Position numbers and translations under genes: made by a program. A DNA stretch of 64,000 bases from Nilaparvata lugens (taxonomy: Eukaryota > Arthropoda > Insecta > Hemiptera > Delphacidae): assembly GCF_014356525.2 (NCBI RefSeq), contig NC_052506.1, forward strand, positions 98,572,997 through 98,636,996. The letters are read 5' to 3'. Of the stretch, positions 1-11,337 are shown in pieces. The notes under the pieces are model-generated. The model saw only the letters and a program-made list of their open reading frames with translations. It was not told where the DNA came from and did not search any database. The first letter of the stretch is position 1. Every line of letters begins with the position of its first letter.

Positions 1-144
1 ATTATCAGCGTTTTTTTTTTGCTTTGTTATGTTTTTATTATTTATTAATGCAGTGTATAGCCTAGATGTACAAAGTGGATAGTTTTGTTTTGATTTTATA
101 TTTTTCAAAGATTAATACTAGGTACCGTACTTGTAATAGTACCG

Positions 145-210
145 TTTTTCGGAGGAGACGATAAGTCGTCGGTCCGACTACCTAAAAGGTATTCGTGATC
201 TCTCATCATC
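145..210 (+). repeat. Body fragment of a tRNA-derived SINE (copy A)
   Basis: The sequence CGGAGGAGACGATAAGTCG followed by TCGGTCC and CTACCTAAAAGGTATTCG parallels the body of the SINE at 18300-18355 (CGGATGGACACGTTAAGCCG, TCGGTCC, CTGCCTAAAAAGCAGTCG). No tRNA-like head precedes it. It looks like the conserved body domain of a related SINE without its promoter. Confidence 0.5.
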
Positions 211-431
211 ATCCCTCTCACTCATTACCCACGCACAAGCCTAAGAGCTTATGTGGATATCACCCTCAGTATTATTACCGTATTATTAAATAGAACTATG
301 ACGTAGCTACTTAATATATTGCTATGACGTTGACAAATTTTCTTTGTTCAAATTTTTAATTTGTGAGTACAAGCTACTATCAGTGTTCACTCACACTTGA
401 TTATTTCTATTTAGGTACCGTACTCATTTAT

Positions 432-2379
432 TTCATTTTTGTATCATTTATCAGTATCTTTAAATATTGAAACAGTTTGAGATATCAATGTGCGGGTTTC
501 GCCATAAATTTTCTTTTGAAATTCTGTATCGAAATAATGACTGTATCGCACGACCAGATGTTCCCATTTGAAAAAATGAAGTTGGATTCAAATCAATAAG
601 CTGAATTCGAAATGAAGTTGGATTCATATGAAGGATCCAAGATTGCGGACAAAAGTTTTAAAGCGAAAGAAAGTAGTTTTTTCAATTCGAATAGGATCTC
701 CATGGAACCTTCTGTTATATCATACTTGTAAAAGAAATATTCGGCTGTTTCCATAATAATTCTCACCAACTCTGTATAATTACAAGTCTGCGGATTTCAG
801 AGATCAATGCAACAGTTCGTGAGCGAGTTCTCCAACCCAGGAGGTTACTGCTAGTTTATTAGTGTCGTGTTGGAGTTATCATTCAGCCACATTGACGCTC
901 TGTCTACCCGAAAGTTTCTCAGTATTTTGTTAAAAAATGTGTACATAAAGACATAAATATAGTCAATTGAGAATTGTGTTAATTCGAATTAAAATATGAT
1001 CGAGTCTATCAATAACCCGGCTGACGGCTTCGGCTAAGCCTAGAGAACGTTTTTTACTTTGTAATTTGTGTGCAGAGAGGAAAATATACCGCGAGAATGA
1101 TTTTTTAATTTTGTTTCTTTCTAACTAGGTACCTTTTTGAGTTGCATAATTTTCATTTTCTGTTGTTATATTTTAAAAGTGCATATAAAGTTCTAGCCTA
1201 TTCTATTCTATTAACTTTTTAAATATTTGAGGGTTTACATCTATTAAGATATAACTTATTAGCAAAAAAAAATATTGATTAACGTGGAGACATTATTAAC
1301 AGTTTGAATAGAATGAGGACTATTTCATAATTTCTTGTGGAATTATCATTTATAGCATTTGGCATATAAATTCATTATTTATTTTATTTATAGGCTATTC
1401 ATTTCTTTCATTTTTGTATCATTATCAGTATCTTTAAATATTGAAACAGTTTGAGATATCAATGTGCGGGTTTCGCCATAAATTTTCTTTTGAAATTCTG
1501 TATCGAAATAATGACTGTATCGCACGACCAGATGTTCCCATTTGAAAAAATGAAGTTGGATTCAAATCAATAAGCTGAATTCGAAATGAAGTTGGATTCA
1601 TATGAAGGATCCAAGATTGCGGACAAAAGTTTTAAAGCGAAAGAAAGTAGTTTTTTCAATTCGAATAGGATCTCCATGGAACCTTCTGTTATATCATACT
1701 TGTAAAAGAAATATTCGGCTGTTTCCATAATAATTCTCACCAACTCTGTATAATTACAAGTCTGCGGATTTCAGAGATCAATGCAACAGTTCGTGAGCGA
1801 GTTCTCCAACCCAGGAGGTTACTGCTAGTTTATTAGTGTCGTGTTGGAGTTATCATTCAGCCACATTGACGCTCTGTCTACCCGAAAGTTTCTCAGTATT
1901 TTGTTAAAAAATGTGTACATAAAGACATAAATATAGTCAATTGAGAATTGTGTTAATTCGAATTAAAATATGATCGAGTCTATCAATAACCCGGCTGACG
2001 GCTTCGGCTAAGCCTAGAGAACGTTTTTTACTTTGTAATTTGTGTGCAGAGAGGAAAATATACCGCGATAATGATTTTTTAATTTTGTTTCTTTTTAACT
2101 AGGTACCTTTTTGAGTTGCATAATTTTCATTCTCTGTTGTTATATTTTAAAAGTGCATATAAAGTTCTAGCCTATTCTATTCTATTAACTTTTTAAATAT
2201 TTGAGGGTTTACATCTATTAAGATATAACTTATTAGCAAAAAAAAAATATTGATTAACGTGGAGACATTATTAACAGTTTGAATAGAATGAGGACTATTT
2301 CATAATTTCTTGTGGAATTATCATTTATAGCATTTGGCATATAAATTCATTATTTATTTTATTTATAGGCTATTCATTT
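432..2379. repeat. Two-copy tandem duplication, period 974 bp (copy A only)
   Basis: The unit beginning near CAGTATCTTTAAATATTG (452 and 1426) is repeated head to tail with very few differences. Both units end in the same GGCTATTCATTTC sequence. Copy B has one unit (about 34704-35690). It lies in the intron downstream of B4GALT-like exon 3. No coding signal was recognised in it. Confidence 0.9.
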
Positions 2380-2581
2380 CTCTTGATTTTTATTGTTCTC
2401 TCTATTACTCTATTCATTTAGCTATATTTTAACAATTTCGCAGGTGTTCCAATAATTATTTTGATAGGAATTCCTTCAAATAAATCCTTACACAGTTGAC
2501 TAAAGCAGTTTGGAGGTGTAGCATATAGTAAGTATACATGCAATCTTCAGAACAAAATTGAGTGAAAACTTTGGTACCTAC

Positions 2582-2833
2582 CTTTTTGATCAACGACAAA
2601 TATGCCATAACTGTTCTGCTGGCGTTGCAGGAATGGATGCAAGTGCCTCAGCAGAGCTCTGAGATGCTCATCTCGGTCGTGGCAAGGAACTATTATAGCT
2701 ATATGATGTCTTGCCGTGCAATTGTTGGGCTGCCAAGAGCCTCCCAAGGCTGGCAGTGCTTCAACCATTTTCAGTTCATCCTCCACATTGGAAATAGATT
2801 CTGGTATAACATGCGTTGGTTTGAATTCTCCTC
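2582..2833 (-). CDS. B4GALT-like exon 3, copy A: start of catalytic domain
   Basis: This internal exon of a beta-1,4-galactosyltransferase family gene encodes the N-terminal part of the Golgi-lumenal catalytic domain, which transfers Gal (or GalNAc in several insect members) from its UDP-sugar to GlcNAc. Seen: GGSWQPNNCTARHH, then AIIVPCHDRDEHLRALL, then HPFLQRQ and YGIFVVDQ, all in family order. The donor AAAG|GTAGGT is clear. The acceptor is inferred at TTGAAG|GA and joins exon 2 in phase to give PHLRGEF. The 252-nt length keeps phase 1 at both ends. Odd: the family motif PFRxR/PYRxR reads P-C-H-D-R. No stops. The encoded protein is identical in copy B. The next exon of this copy would lie left of the window. 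Confidence 0.88.
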
Positions 2834-3055
2834 CTTCAATAATGGAACATTACTGTGTTGTGTATCCATGCTTTTCCACTATTAATCTCAAATTTGATAA
2901 AAACACACTTTCGAGGGGATAAAGTTTCCACAGCACGAAGATGACCCATAATAGGTCGCAACATCGTTACTGCAAAAAAGTAAGCTTTTCACTTCGAAAG
3001 CGTGTTTTTTTAATTCATTGAAACATTAATTCAGATTATTTCCAAATATTATATC

Positions 3056-3110
3056 CCAATGTACCTAGAATACATATAGAAATAGAAATGTATTCTAGGT
3101 AGGTACATTG
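3056..3110. repeat. Hairpin in intron 2, copy A
   Basis: CCTAGAATACAT (3064-3075) is the reverse complement of ATGTATTCTAGG (3088-3099), with a 12-nt loop. The pairing continues outward after a 4-nt bulge (CAATGTA with TACATTG). The same hairpin occurs in copy B near 36365-36419. It may be a tiny MITE remnant or a transcribed hairpin; function unknown. Confidence 0.6.
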
Positions 3111-3246
3111 TTATAGCCTATATTTTATAAGACATTATTCTATATCCTAGCTTATGACGTGTGATAAATTTATCAAAGAATAATAATATTTCAAAGTAGT
3201 CTATTCCTCATTACGAGTTGAAAAATGATTCTTGGTATTAGTATTG

Positions 3247-3327
3247 CAGCTAGACAACTAGCAATACAACAATAGCTTAAAACATTTACTGGATAAGCTA
3301 CAACTATTGCTATTATTTGTCTAGCTG
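3247..3327. repeat. Short MITE-like palindrome, copy A
   Basis: CAGCTAGACAA at the left end is the exact reverse complement of TTGTCTAGCTG at the right end, and inner segments (AATAGCTTA / TAAGCTACAACTATT) also pair imperfectly. In copy B the Jockey LINE is inserted at its left edge (target AGTATTGCAGCT), so here the site is uninterrupted at 3240-3251. Confidence 0.6.
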
Positions 3328-3464
3328 TAAATTATTGTTTAATCTGTTTACACTGTATGATTCATTATTGATAACCTACTGTTCAATTCTACTGTTTTTA
3401 TAGAAAGTAGTCTTCATCAGCTTCTACATGAAAAAAATTGGTTGGATTAATTGGATTTACTTAC

Positions 3465-3752
3465 TCAAATGTGGTGAAACAAGGGGACAAAGACCCTTTT
3501 CATTGGAGCTTGAAACATTCCCATTCTTTGCCAAAAGATTATGATCACCAAAGGTTCCAGTGGCTATGGTTTCCTCATTTCCATTGATGCTTCCATTTGA
3601 GTATTTGGATTGATGATCAATAATAAATATCTGCTGATGCACAATCGTAATTTTCAAGTAGATGTAATAAAGAAGGACACATCCAGCCAACAGAATTGGG
3701 GCTGATCTAACTAGAAGAGATTTTCGAGAGAATGCTGAGAAACGTTTATTCA
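3465..3752 (-). CDS. B4GALT-like exon 2, copy A: type II anchor and stem
   Basis: Exon 2 encodes a short basic cytosolic tail (VNKRFSAFSRK), one hydrophobic signal-anchor segment (APILLAGCVLLYYIYL, about residues 19-34) and a lumenal stem with N-glycosylation sequons (NGS, NVS). It ends in GLCPLVSPHL, which resembles the conserved CPLV-P-L entry to B4GALT catalytic domains. The acceptor TTTCTTTGTTTCAG|TG and donor TTGA|GTAAGT are both strong. 288 nt, phase 1 out. Joined to the ATGG of exon 1 it reads M-V-N-K-R. Compared with copy B it has four substitutions and two extra residues, all in the anchor and stem. The protein would sit in the Golgi membrane with the enzyme domain in the lumen. Confidence 0.85.
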
Positions 3753-4295
3753 CTGAAACAAAGAAAAATATCACAGGTTAAAATATGCAATTGATTGAAA
3801 TTTGGATGTTTTGAATTGAAGGTAAATCAACAAAACATTTGATAATGGTAAAATTGATAGGAAACGTTGGGGCTGAAAGAAAATTTCTTCAATCATATAT
3901 TAGTTTTGTACTGGTAAAATGTTTTTGTTCAAGGTCTAAAGTGGAAATAATATGCACAACATTCTCAGAAATATTTCCATGAACTAAATTTATAGAGAGA
4001 TGTAATGGATTAACTATTTTGAAAAAAATGTTCTGCACTACCTTTTTGATATGCAACCTACACTGTTTAGGGAATCAACATAAATTTAACACAAGAAACT
4101 AAGAAGTAGGTCTATATAGGAACATTAATGATTTTAAAATATACATTTTAAATTTATTGGTAGCTCGAAGTTCGATTTTTATCCAGTAATCCAACTCAGT
4201 TTCAAATAAGAATCAGACTTTAAAAATATATAAGTATAATATAGATAAATAAAGTATAAATGACTTAAGAATGAATAAAATCTTATCAGACTCAC
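3753..4295 (-). other. Intron 1 of B4GALT-like gene, copy A
   Basis: AT-rich, non-coding. It is bounded by the GTGAGT donor after the start codon and a pyrimidine-rich acceptor (TTTCTTTGTTTCAG). No other feature was recognised. The copy B equivalent is 44016-44565. Confidence 0.65.
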
Positions 4296-4299
4296 CCAT
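4296..4299 (-). CDS. B4GALT-like exon 1, copy A: start codon only
   Basis: Minus-strand sequence GAAAATGG|GTGAGTC gives an ATG in good initiation context, one further coding base, then a consensus donor. Spliced to exon 2 (TG AAT AAA CGT) it starts the protein as M-V-N-K-R, directly before the basic tail and membrane anchor. The same four bases and donor are kept in copy B (44566-44569). The 5' UTR extends to higher coordinates; its end is not defined. Confidence 0.7.
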
Positions 4300-5115
4300 T
4301 TTCAATGCTGAGACTCAATCCGGAATCAGTGGTGCTGTGTAGGATCATCAGAATAAAACCGACTAATCCGAAAAAAAATATGAGTTGGTTTATAATGTGT
4401 TTGCAAAGTATCCAGTTATGAGTGTGCTATATAAGTTGACGTTTGAAATTTTACAATTTGAATGAATCAAACAAAAAGGCATCAGCTACTCTCTCTGAAC
4501 TTTAACATATATGTACAGTGAACGATACTGTAGTTAATGTGTTCAGAAATAAACTATGATTTGAATAGTGTGGAACCGAATAATCCATCCTCATTATCAT
4601 AAGCATCATTGACGAATCAATGTGAATAGAAGATTAGATAGCTTCAGATACATGTGGCATAAATTGATCGGTGTTTTCTAGGCCTATTATGTGTATGCAG
4701 CAAGAAGCCGCAAAGGATTACCTATAGGAATACCTATATAAGGAATACCTATAGGTATAGGTAGGTATAGTATTCCAAATAGACTTCGTTTGAAGCACTA
4801 AATATGATTGTTTCATTTTTCGTTTCTTGAACTATTAAATATAGGCCTATTATTGACTCGGTCACAATTTCAATTTAGAAGGATTATAATATCCAATATT
4901 TTTCAACAAGGTACTATCAGAGACAAGCAATATAACTTAAGCTTATAAGAGATATGAAGGTATAATATATTGTGAGGCAAAATATTATTAGTTGTATTGT
5001 GATCTAGAACACCATTGCGGATATTAGCAGCGTCTTCATAGAACCCAATATTATTTACACAAAAAAAAGGAAATAATTTGATTGATTGAATAATGAAACC
5101 TTGGTAGGTAAATAC
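4300..5115. other. 5' flank of B4GALT-like gene, copy A
   Basis: AT-rich. Contains a small repetitive tract built from CCTATAGGAATACC-like units (about 4723-4775), which in copy B adjoins the RTE-like insertion. No promoter motif could be assigned with confidence. Confidence 0.4.
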
Positions 5116-5375
5116 CTGTTTGATCAACGAAAAACATGGTATAGCTGGTCTGCTGACGTTGCAGGAATGGATGCAAGGTCCTGAGCAAAAGTTTGAGCCG
5201 CTTTTCATGGGCCTGGCAAGGAACTATACCATATCTATAGGCCTATTGTTTCTTGCCGTGCAATATTGTGGGGCTGTCAAAAGCCTGCAAAGGCTGGCAA
5301 TGATCTGCCCACTTTCAGTTCACCCTCCACATCCGAAATAGATTTTGGTACGGTATATTGAAGTATGATTTGAAT
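5116..5375 (-). pseudogene. Decayed second copy of B4GALT-like exon 3 (copy A)
   Basis: The minus strand follows exon 3 base by base: an SISDVEGELK-like start, LPAF, a QPHN-like stretch, LHPFLQRQ in another frame, and FVDQT before a donor-like AACAG|GTATTT. It contains several stop codons and frame changes, so it cannot be translated. It lies upstream of exon 1 of the better-preserved gene, so it is a relic of an earlier tandem duplication of this exon or gene. The same relic is at 45892-46151 in copy B, so it predates the large duplication. Confidence 0.8.
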
Positions 5376-5559
5376 AAATTTAACTTTCAAACCACCCTCA
5401 TCCCTTTAGCACGAGGGGCAGGGATGGGGAACTTAAGATATGTTCACTTCCTAATTAATCCCAACAAAGCTGCAAAGTCAAAAATTCTGTTCAAAACATT
5501 CCCTCCAAATTCCATTGTCAATTAGTCTATTATTGCAAAACTGGAGATTTCACACTATA

Positions 5560-5852
5560 GTCTGTGTAAAATAAGTTGAGACTTGGCCCTCCATCCGAAG
5601 AAATTACAAGGTTGACAATAATTAGTGTGAAATTGCAACTTTCTCAAACTTTCAATTCAACGTCAGAATTGGATGTAGAATATCATCCCCGATATCCTAG
5701 TAGTGCTAAAAAGTTTCAGGGTTGAAGGATTAAGAGGAAATTTAACTTTCATGATGAAATTGGTAACATCGCGAAGATTTGCTTTTCTTTTCAATATCAC
5801 TTATTCTCTCAGAATCATGGGGCGTTGTGATGCGCAATAATTTTATATCAAA
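5560..5852. repeat. Left inverted arm flanking the Helitron-like element (copy A)
   Basis: About 290 bp, from the CTATAGTCTGTGTAAAATAAG region through GGGGATGATATTC-type sequence to the CTAG boundary, recur inverted at 18763-19060 with roughly 85-90% identity by eye. Together they look like the arms of an inverted-repeat element with the Helitron-like element in its centre. Copy B has the same pair near 46336-46628 and 54876-55170. Confidence 0.7.
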
Positions 5853-6032
5853 CTAGCTGGCCCGGCGAACTTCGTACCGCCAAATAGTTAATGCATCTCA
5901 TGACAAATTTGAGCTTGATGCACACCTGAGGAGGCGCGATGCGTCATTTTGCATCCATGTGATTCTTGCTTATTGGTTTTGAATAGTAGATGTTATTCCA
6001 ATAATCAATTTCAATGTATTTTATTTATGTAC

Positions 6033-8473
6033 TGTGAAGCTTTTCCTGGGGGAGTCACTCTCACCTCCAAGGATAAGTCGATACACGTAGGGTGAATCTT
6101 GCACTGAATCAACGGTGTTGAGGTTATAAATTTTGTAACTGCGTGCGTGGACGCTAAGTGTACACCAGACTGATTGACTCACTACAAGATTCAATACAAT
6201 TGTCGGAATCGCAGGAGGCCTAAACGCTCGCTCACCCTTGATTCTTCTTATGACAGATTGTATGGTGATGAAATTTTTATAAGTAGTGTAGCGGACGCTA
6301 AACACTGAATACGGATACCTTAAAATTATTACCTGTGAAGAATGAGCATACAAAATCATACAGGTTGAGCAAAAATCCCGATGTAGATAATTTATGGGAC
6401 TGTGTCTCTAATAAGTTCTGAAGGATTAAAATACGGTACTTGGACCAAATATCGTTCAGAATATATTTCGAGAACAGAGTCTTGTCGGGTTTTAAGCTCT
6501 ATTGTAGGAAATTATATGATCTCTGGCTGCATCTGCTGTACTGTTGATGTATTCGCTCCTAAGTCAAGGTCGGTAACAGATAAAAGCTGATATATGAGCA
6601 GGTAAGGACAAAGAACAAATATCTCCATCTGACCCCACTCACTACATCCACTTAGACCTGTTCCAATATCCAGCTTAATTCAATTATTGCAATGATCGTA
6701 TTCGATCGGTTCTTGATGATATAGAACGTATCAGACACAATAATTGACAGGCTTAAGAAATAATCGAACTCAGAAAACGAATTAACAAAATTGAAATATA
6801 TTATAATAAAATATATGATCATACAGTGCAGATTCAGAATTTGATTTACAGGTTGATAATAATTTAGCATTAACAAAAGAGTTAAAAATTTGCTTGTGCT
6901 TGCATGACACCATGCATGATTCGACAGAATTTTACAATTGATAAAATTTAACAGTTTGTGAAAAAATGGTGAAAATAAATTATAAAATATTTTAAAAAGT
7001 TTGCTCGGGGTCGTGGTTCTGGCAGCGGAGGATAGTTAATCAACTACAAGTTATTATAAATTCTATAGGAATAAATTCTAGGCTCTTAATAACTAAAAGC
7101 GCTTGTCGGCGTGGCCAATAATTTAACGAAGAAAATTTTATATTTTTCTGCACTGAAATATTTTCGAAGCGTAGATTGGGGCCCCTTTAAACTTATAACT
7201 CACGTGAAATTCCTTGGCGGTCGTGGTTTTCTTCTTTGGATCAAAATCGTTTGATCGGCGGCGGTCCAGGCTTCGGTCTCAGCACGTGGGGAATTTTAAT
7301 TTAAATATCTCCTTCACCAAATTAATTAAGGGATAATTTAACTTTAAACTTTCGATTTATCGATTGATGAAAGTAATTTTACAAATAACAATTAGAATAG
7401 CCTAAGAATATTGGCTCACAAATAAAACATATAAAATCGAACAAATATCTTACAAATAGGTCTTGGTAACTTTAATGAGGTCTGAACGGTGAGGATTTCA
7501 AAAAGGAAGTGAAGTCTTTTTTCTAAGCTTCTTGGCTACAACCTTTCTCTGAGAATCTCGGTGTAATAAATTTGCATGAAAATTTGCCATTGGTAGAACG
7601 ATTGTGACGTAGACGTGACGTCAGTGGCAAGCAGTAGAATATAATTCCTTTAATTACGATAATAATTCAATTTATATAATTCTTACAACTGCTTAATCTC
7701 CTAGACATAGTTCCTCTTATACAATGTACATGTACTAGCGTATATGATAAGGCAGGTTTGTTGTCTGATAGTAGATTAACATGTGTTGTTTTCAAATGAT
7801 CACCTTTTTGGTGCTATTTCTAGGCACTATGATTGGCTTAGACTTGCCAAAGATATTCAATCACCATGTGGTTCAGTTGAAGTAATAATTAATAAATGAA
7901 TATTCTTATACAATTTTTCATTATGTCTGAGACTGTTATAATTAATTTCTGCTGTTTTTTATCAATAATATAATGTTCATGCTACGACCTAGTTGGTTAC
8001 AATAATACTTGACATTATAATATAATTTTTTAAGTAATAAATAATTTCAACAATAATACATACATTTTATTTTTTATTCGAAATTCTTGGTCCTTTATTG
8101 ATAGTTTTTACTTTTTTAGACATAAAATTATAGCTTGCATGAATCTGGCATGACATTTTAAAATTCGCTGAATCAGTCAGCTGTGTTTGAGCTGCTTTAA
8201 AACATCTGATCGGTAGTAAACAAAGTGTAACCTCAAAATTCAATGAGCAATTCATAAATGATTCGTACTTTATTTGCAGAATAATTATAATTTTATTAAA
8301 TAATTCTCTAGAAAATATTCAGTACAGAACGGTACTCTTATCTAATGTACAGTTACTGATAAGTAAGCTTTATCGCTCGGTCGCTAACCATTCCTTTAGC
8401 AAATTCTTTCATTTTAAAAGGTAATCACAATTTTCCTCTCTTCTCATGAGGTCTATTTAAAAAATTCATCACA
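6033..8473 (-). repeat. 3' LTR (left) of the large-LTR element
   Basis: In element orientation it begins TGTGATGAATTTTT and ends GGAAAAGCTTCACA. Differences from the other LTR include a C/T at the GATACACGTAGG site and a G/A near ATCCCGATG. A perfect CRE palindrome TGACGTCA lies at 7616-7623. No coding capacity recognised. Confidence 0.92.
7616..7623. promoter_or_regulatory. CRE-like palindrome in LTR
   Basis: TGACGTCA, the full CREB/ATF site, preceded by a half-site (TGACGT at 7604). It is repeated at 13759-13766 in the other LTR. A regulatory role for the LTR promoter is inferred only. Confidence 0.35.
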
Positions 8474-9846
8474 CAAAAGCCCCCAGGATATTTTAAATAG
8501 GTAATTGGGAGACGAGTCGAAACAATGACTATTTGAAAAATCCGATATTGTGATGAATACACCATTTCATCTCCTTACTTCTACAAAAACTCCACACTTA
8601 ACACTAAAAACAATATATCGTGCACTTTTGGCTACATGAAAATAAATAATTGATTGTTCCTTCCATGGGATACAATCGAAATACAATAATTAATGAGGTC
8701 TCTTTGGATCCTTCATTAAAACAACTCCACAACTTCCATTTACGGGTGGCTTATGAGCAGACCCACAACTATAACAAATATAACAAAATTTCACATATTA
8801 TCTTCTTAGGATTCAAACAGTATTCGCAACAAATATAGATTTTCATCATTTTTCATTATTATTACAAGTTTTGACTCTTGGTTTTGGCTTTTACATATGT
8901 TGGGTGAGAATGTGATTAATTTCGGTGACTTGACAATTGTCTACCGCTTGATTCGAGCAATTCCTTTTTTACGCTTAGTACATTGTGTACAAACATGGTT
9001 ACACTTGAAGTGATTTTTGACTTTTATCAATGCTGGTTACAAATACTATGTTTTTAAGATTACATTAATTGATTTGAATTACAATTCATGATCTTTTAAT
9101 GCAACAATAATAAATTTCATGTTTGAAGGTAAGAATTTCATTTTCTTTTGAACTTTTTAGAGATACATTCATATAACATAGAACATGCGCATTTCGTGCA
9201 ATTTAACATAAATATATATTTTTGGTTGCGTTTTTCACTTATAATTTCACATTAAATAATAGGTTACAATAATTGATAACGATATTGCTTTGATTTCATT
9301 AAAATTGACTCTATGATCTCGCACACATTGGTTGGTGTGACGAAGAAAATTATCAAACAGGCTTTGGTTCTGAATAGATTTTTTGATTGATTCCGTATTT
9401 CGAGGTTAGATTTACACATTTTTTCAAATAAACTTTGTTTATTTTCTTTCCTCCTATTCACTACTAATTTCATCTGATTTCTAATTTACAAATATTTTCT
9501 GTTGATAATATAATTTTTGTTTCTGTTTTTCAGTTGTGCGGATTGTACTAGGCGATTTTTCCTGTGATGACTGTGACAAGAGGCGGATGGCTTGATCAGG
9601 TTGGTAATTTTTAAAGTTGTTTTCAGTTTTATTTTCTTGACTTAGTGTTGATAATAATTTCTTCATTTGATGTGGATTTATAATATTTCCTTATTAGCTG
9701 AGATGCGGCAAAGTTTAGGTTATGTTGATTAGGCTGCAGTAGAAAGGTGCTAGTATGCAAAGATATGATTCGGTGGGTAGGCTGTGACCATGAAAAGTTT
9801 GATGATTGATATAATCCACGAACATAGTTTCCAGTTAATTAAAACA
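8474..9846 (-). other. Distal interior of the large-LTR element
   Basis: This region lies between the Gag-position frame and the 3' LTR. It is AT-rich. Two short minus-strand frames (9481-9666 and 9264-9473) encode lysine- and glutamine-rich peptides in different phases. I recognise no pol domain. A G-rich stretch beside the LTR (CCTGGGGGCTTTTG on the minus strand) is the only candidate polypurine-like primer and is weak. Confidence 0.5.
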
Positions 9847-11337
9847 TTATTTCTTCCTTAAGCCCCCATCTAAATTTGATTTGGTGTCATTCAAGGTCCA
9901 ATTCCGATTTGCAACTATCCATTTTATCAAACTTGGCTTAAAACGAATGTGCCTGTGGTGTAGATCATTTCTTACAAACGCATTTCCTCTTTGTCGGCCA
10001 GTAACATGCAGTTTGCTATTTTTAAACCTTACATGCCAGTGGTGTCTGTGTGTTTCTCCGAATAATATTTTTCTTTTCTGCATGGTGGTGTATAGTCTGC
10101 TTGATTTCAACCTGACATGACTGCGGTGATTGTAGGTCCTTCTTGATACTATTTTCCTTTTTTCTTGCATGTTGGTACGATGTTTGATGTAGGATTTCAG
10201 CCTTATATGATGGCGGTGTAGATAAGCTCTATTACTGCTTCTTCTTTTCCATTGAACTGCTATTTTGCTTGTGTGTCGTTTTGATTTATAGGTTTTTACT
10301 TTCATTTGTGATTTCGATTTGTTGTGGGTTTCCGTTTTTCTTCTATTGTTTAGTGGATGATCTTCATGAGTACTGGGTTTATATGTTGCAGGCGCTATCC
10401 TCGGTGGATGGGAGATACGTGTGGTCGGTGGTCCGGGCTGCTCTTCTACTCGGCGGGCAACGTCCTTGGACTCCTGATGTCCGGCGCGCGGTGGTATGGG
10501 CTGTCCCTCTACCTGATGGATGTCATTCTCAGCTTGGCGGGTGATGTCGTCCGGCTCCTCTCGGCGTTCTGCAGGGTGCGGTGCGACTTCAGTCTTGACA
10601 TTCTCGGTGGGTTGGTTTTCCATATATGTGTCATGTTCACTTGCTTGTTTTATGACGTCCTCTTCAAGTATGTTTACTTCCGCATGCATGGGCTCAGTCT
10701 CTGGTCCACTATTGATTTTAATTGTCTGACATTCCTCCTCAATTTGCTGTGTTACCGTCCTGCTTTCTTCCGCTGCTTCCTTCAACTGTTGATCCAGTTT
10801 CTCAAAACCTTGTTCACTTGTTTTCCGCATCTGTTGGATTTCCTTCTTTATTTCTTCTCTTGCTTGTTTGTTTTCTTTAATTATCTCTTCTCTTGCTTGT
10901 TTGTTTTCTTTAATTAGTTCTTCATTTGTTTGTTTGTGTTCTTTGATCAGTCTTTCATTTGCTTGTTTGCGTTCTTTCCCGATATCGTTTATTGCTTCTA
11001 GTGTTTTCTTTGATTCTTCCTTTGCTTGTTTGCTTTCTTTAATCACGTGCTTTATTGCTTCCAGGATGATGTTCCAATCCAGCATGACAACGGGCGTATG
11101 GTCTTCCTTTGATCATTTGCTTTCATCATATGCATCGTTGAATGCTTTCAGTCTGATGTTTATCTCTTGCACGGAAAGGGTGGGTGTGTGGTCTTCGGTT
11201 GGTGGCAATGGTTCTATGACATGAGATGCTGGCGTCCGGACCTCTGGAACGGTGGTACATGGGCGTTTCTACCGCGCAAACTCCTCCGTCTCCGACATCG
11301 CTGATGTGGCCTCCAGGATGCGGTGTGGTTCTTCCAT
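9847..11337 (-). pseudogene. Gag-position protein of the large-LTR element, two in-frame stops
   Basis: From an ATG at 11337 one frame runs to 9847 (about 496 codons), broken only by TAG at 11271-11269 and TGA at 11115-11113. The uninterrupted part from 11085 encodes 412 residues. Its N-terminal third is a highly charged predicted coiled coil with tandem motifs such as EELIKENKQAREEI. A Pro/Glu-rich linker follows. The C-terminal part has four spaced basic repeats with the cores HRHHIRLKS, HRSHVRLKS, HHWHVRFKN and HHRHIRFKP, about 30 residues apart. No major homology region, zinc knuckle or enzymatic motif was seen. Its place after the PBS suggests a structural or RNA-binding role. Family unknown. 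Confidence 0.65.

Noticed and set aside
2562..2922. Plus-strand frames of 107 and 68 codons over B4GALT-like exon 3 (and the same in copy B)
   Set aside because: Antisense shadows of a recognised exon.
4903..5208. 101-codon minus-strand frame beside the exon 3 relic
   Set aside because: It reads the relic exon in mixed phase and runs into intron-like sequence; not a gene.
10357..11224. Plus-strand frames up to 186 codons in the LTR element
   Set aside because: Antisense of the charged coiled-coil frame on the minus strand; Phe/Leu/Ser-rich as expected of a shadow.
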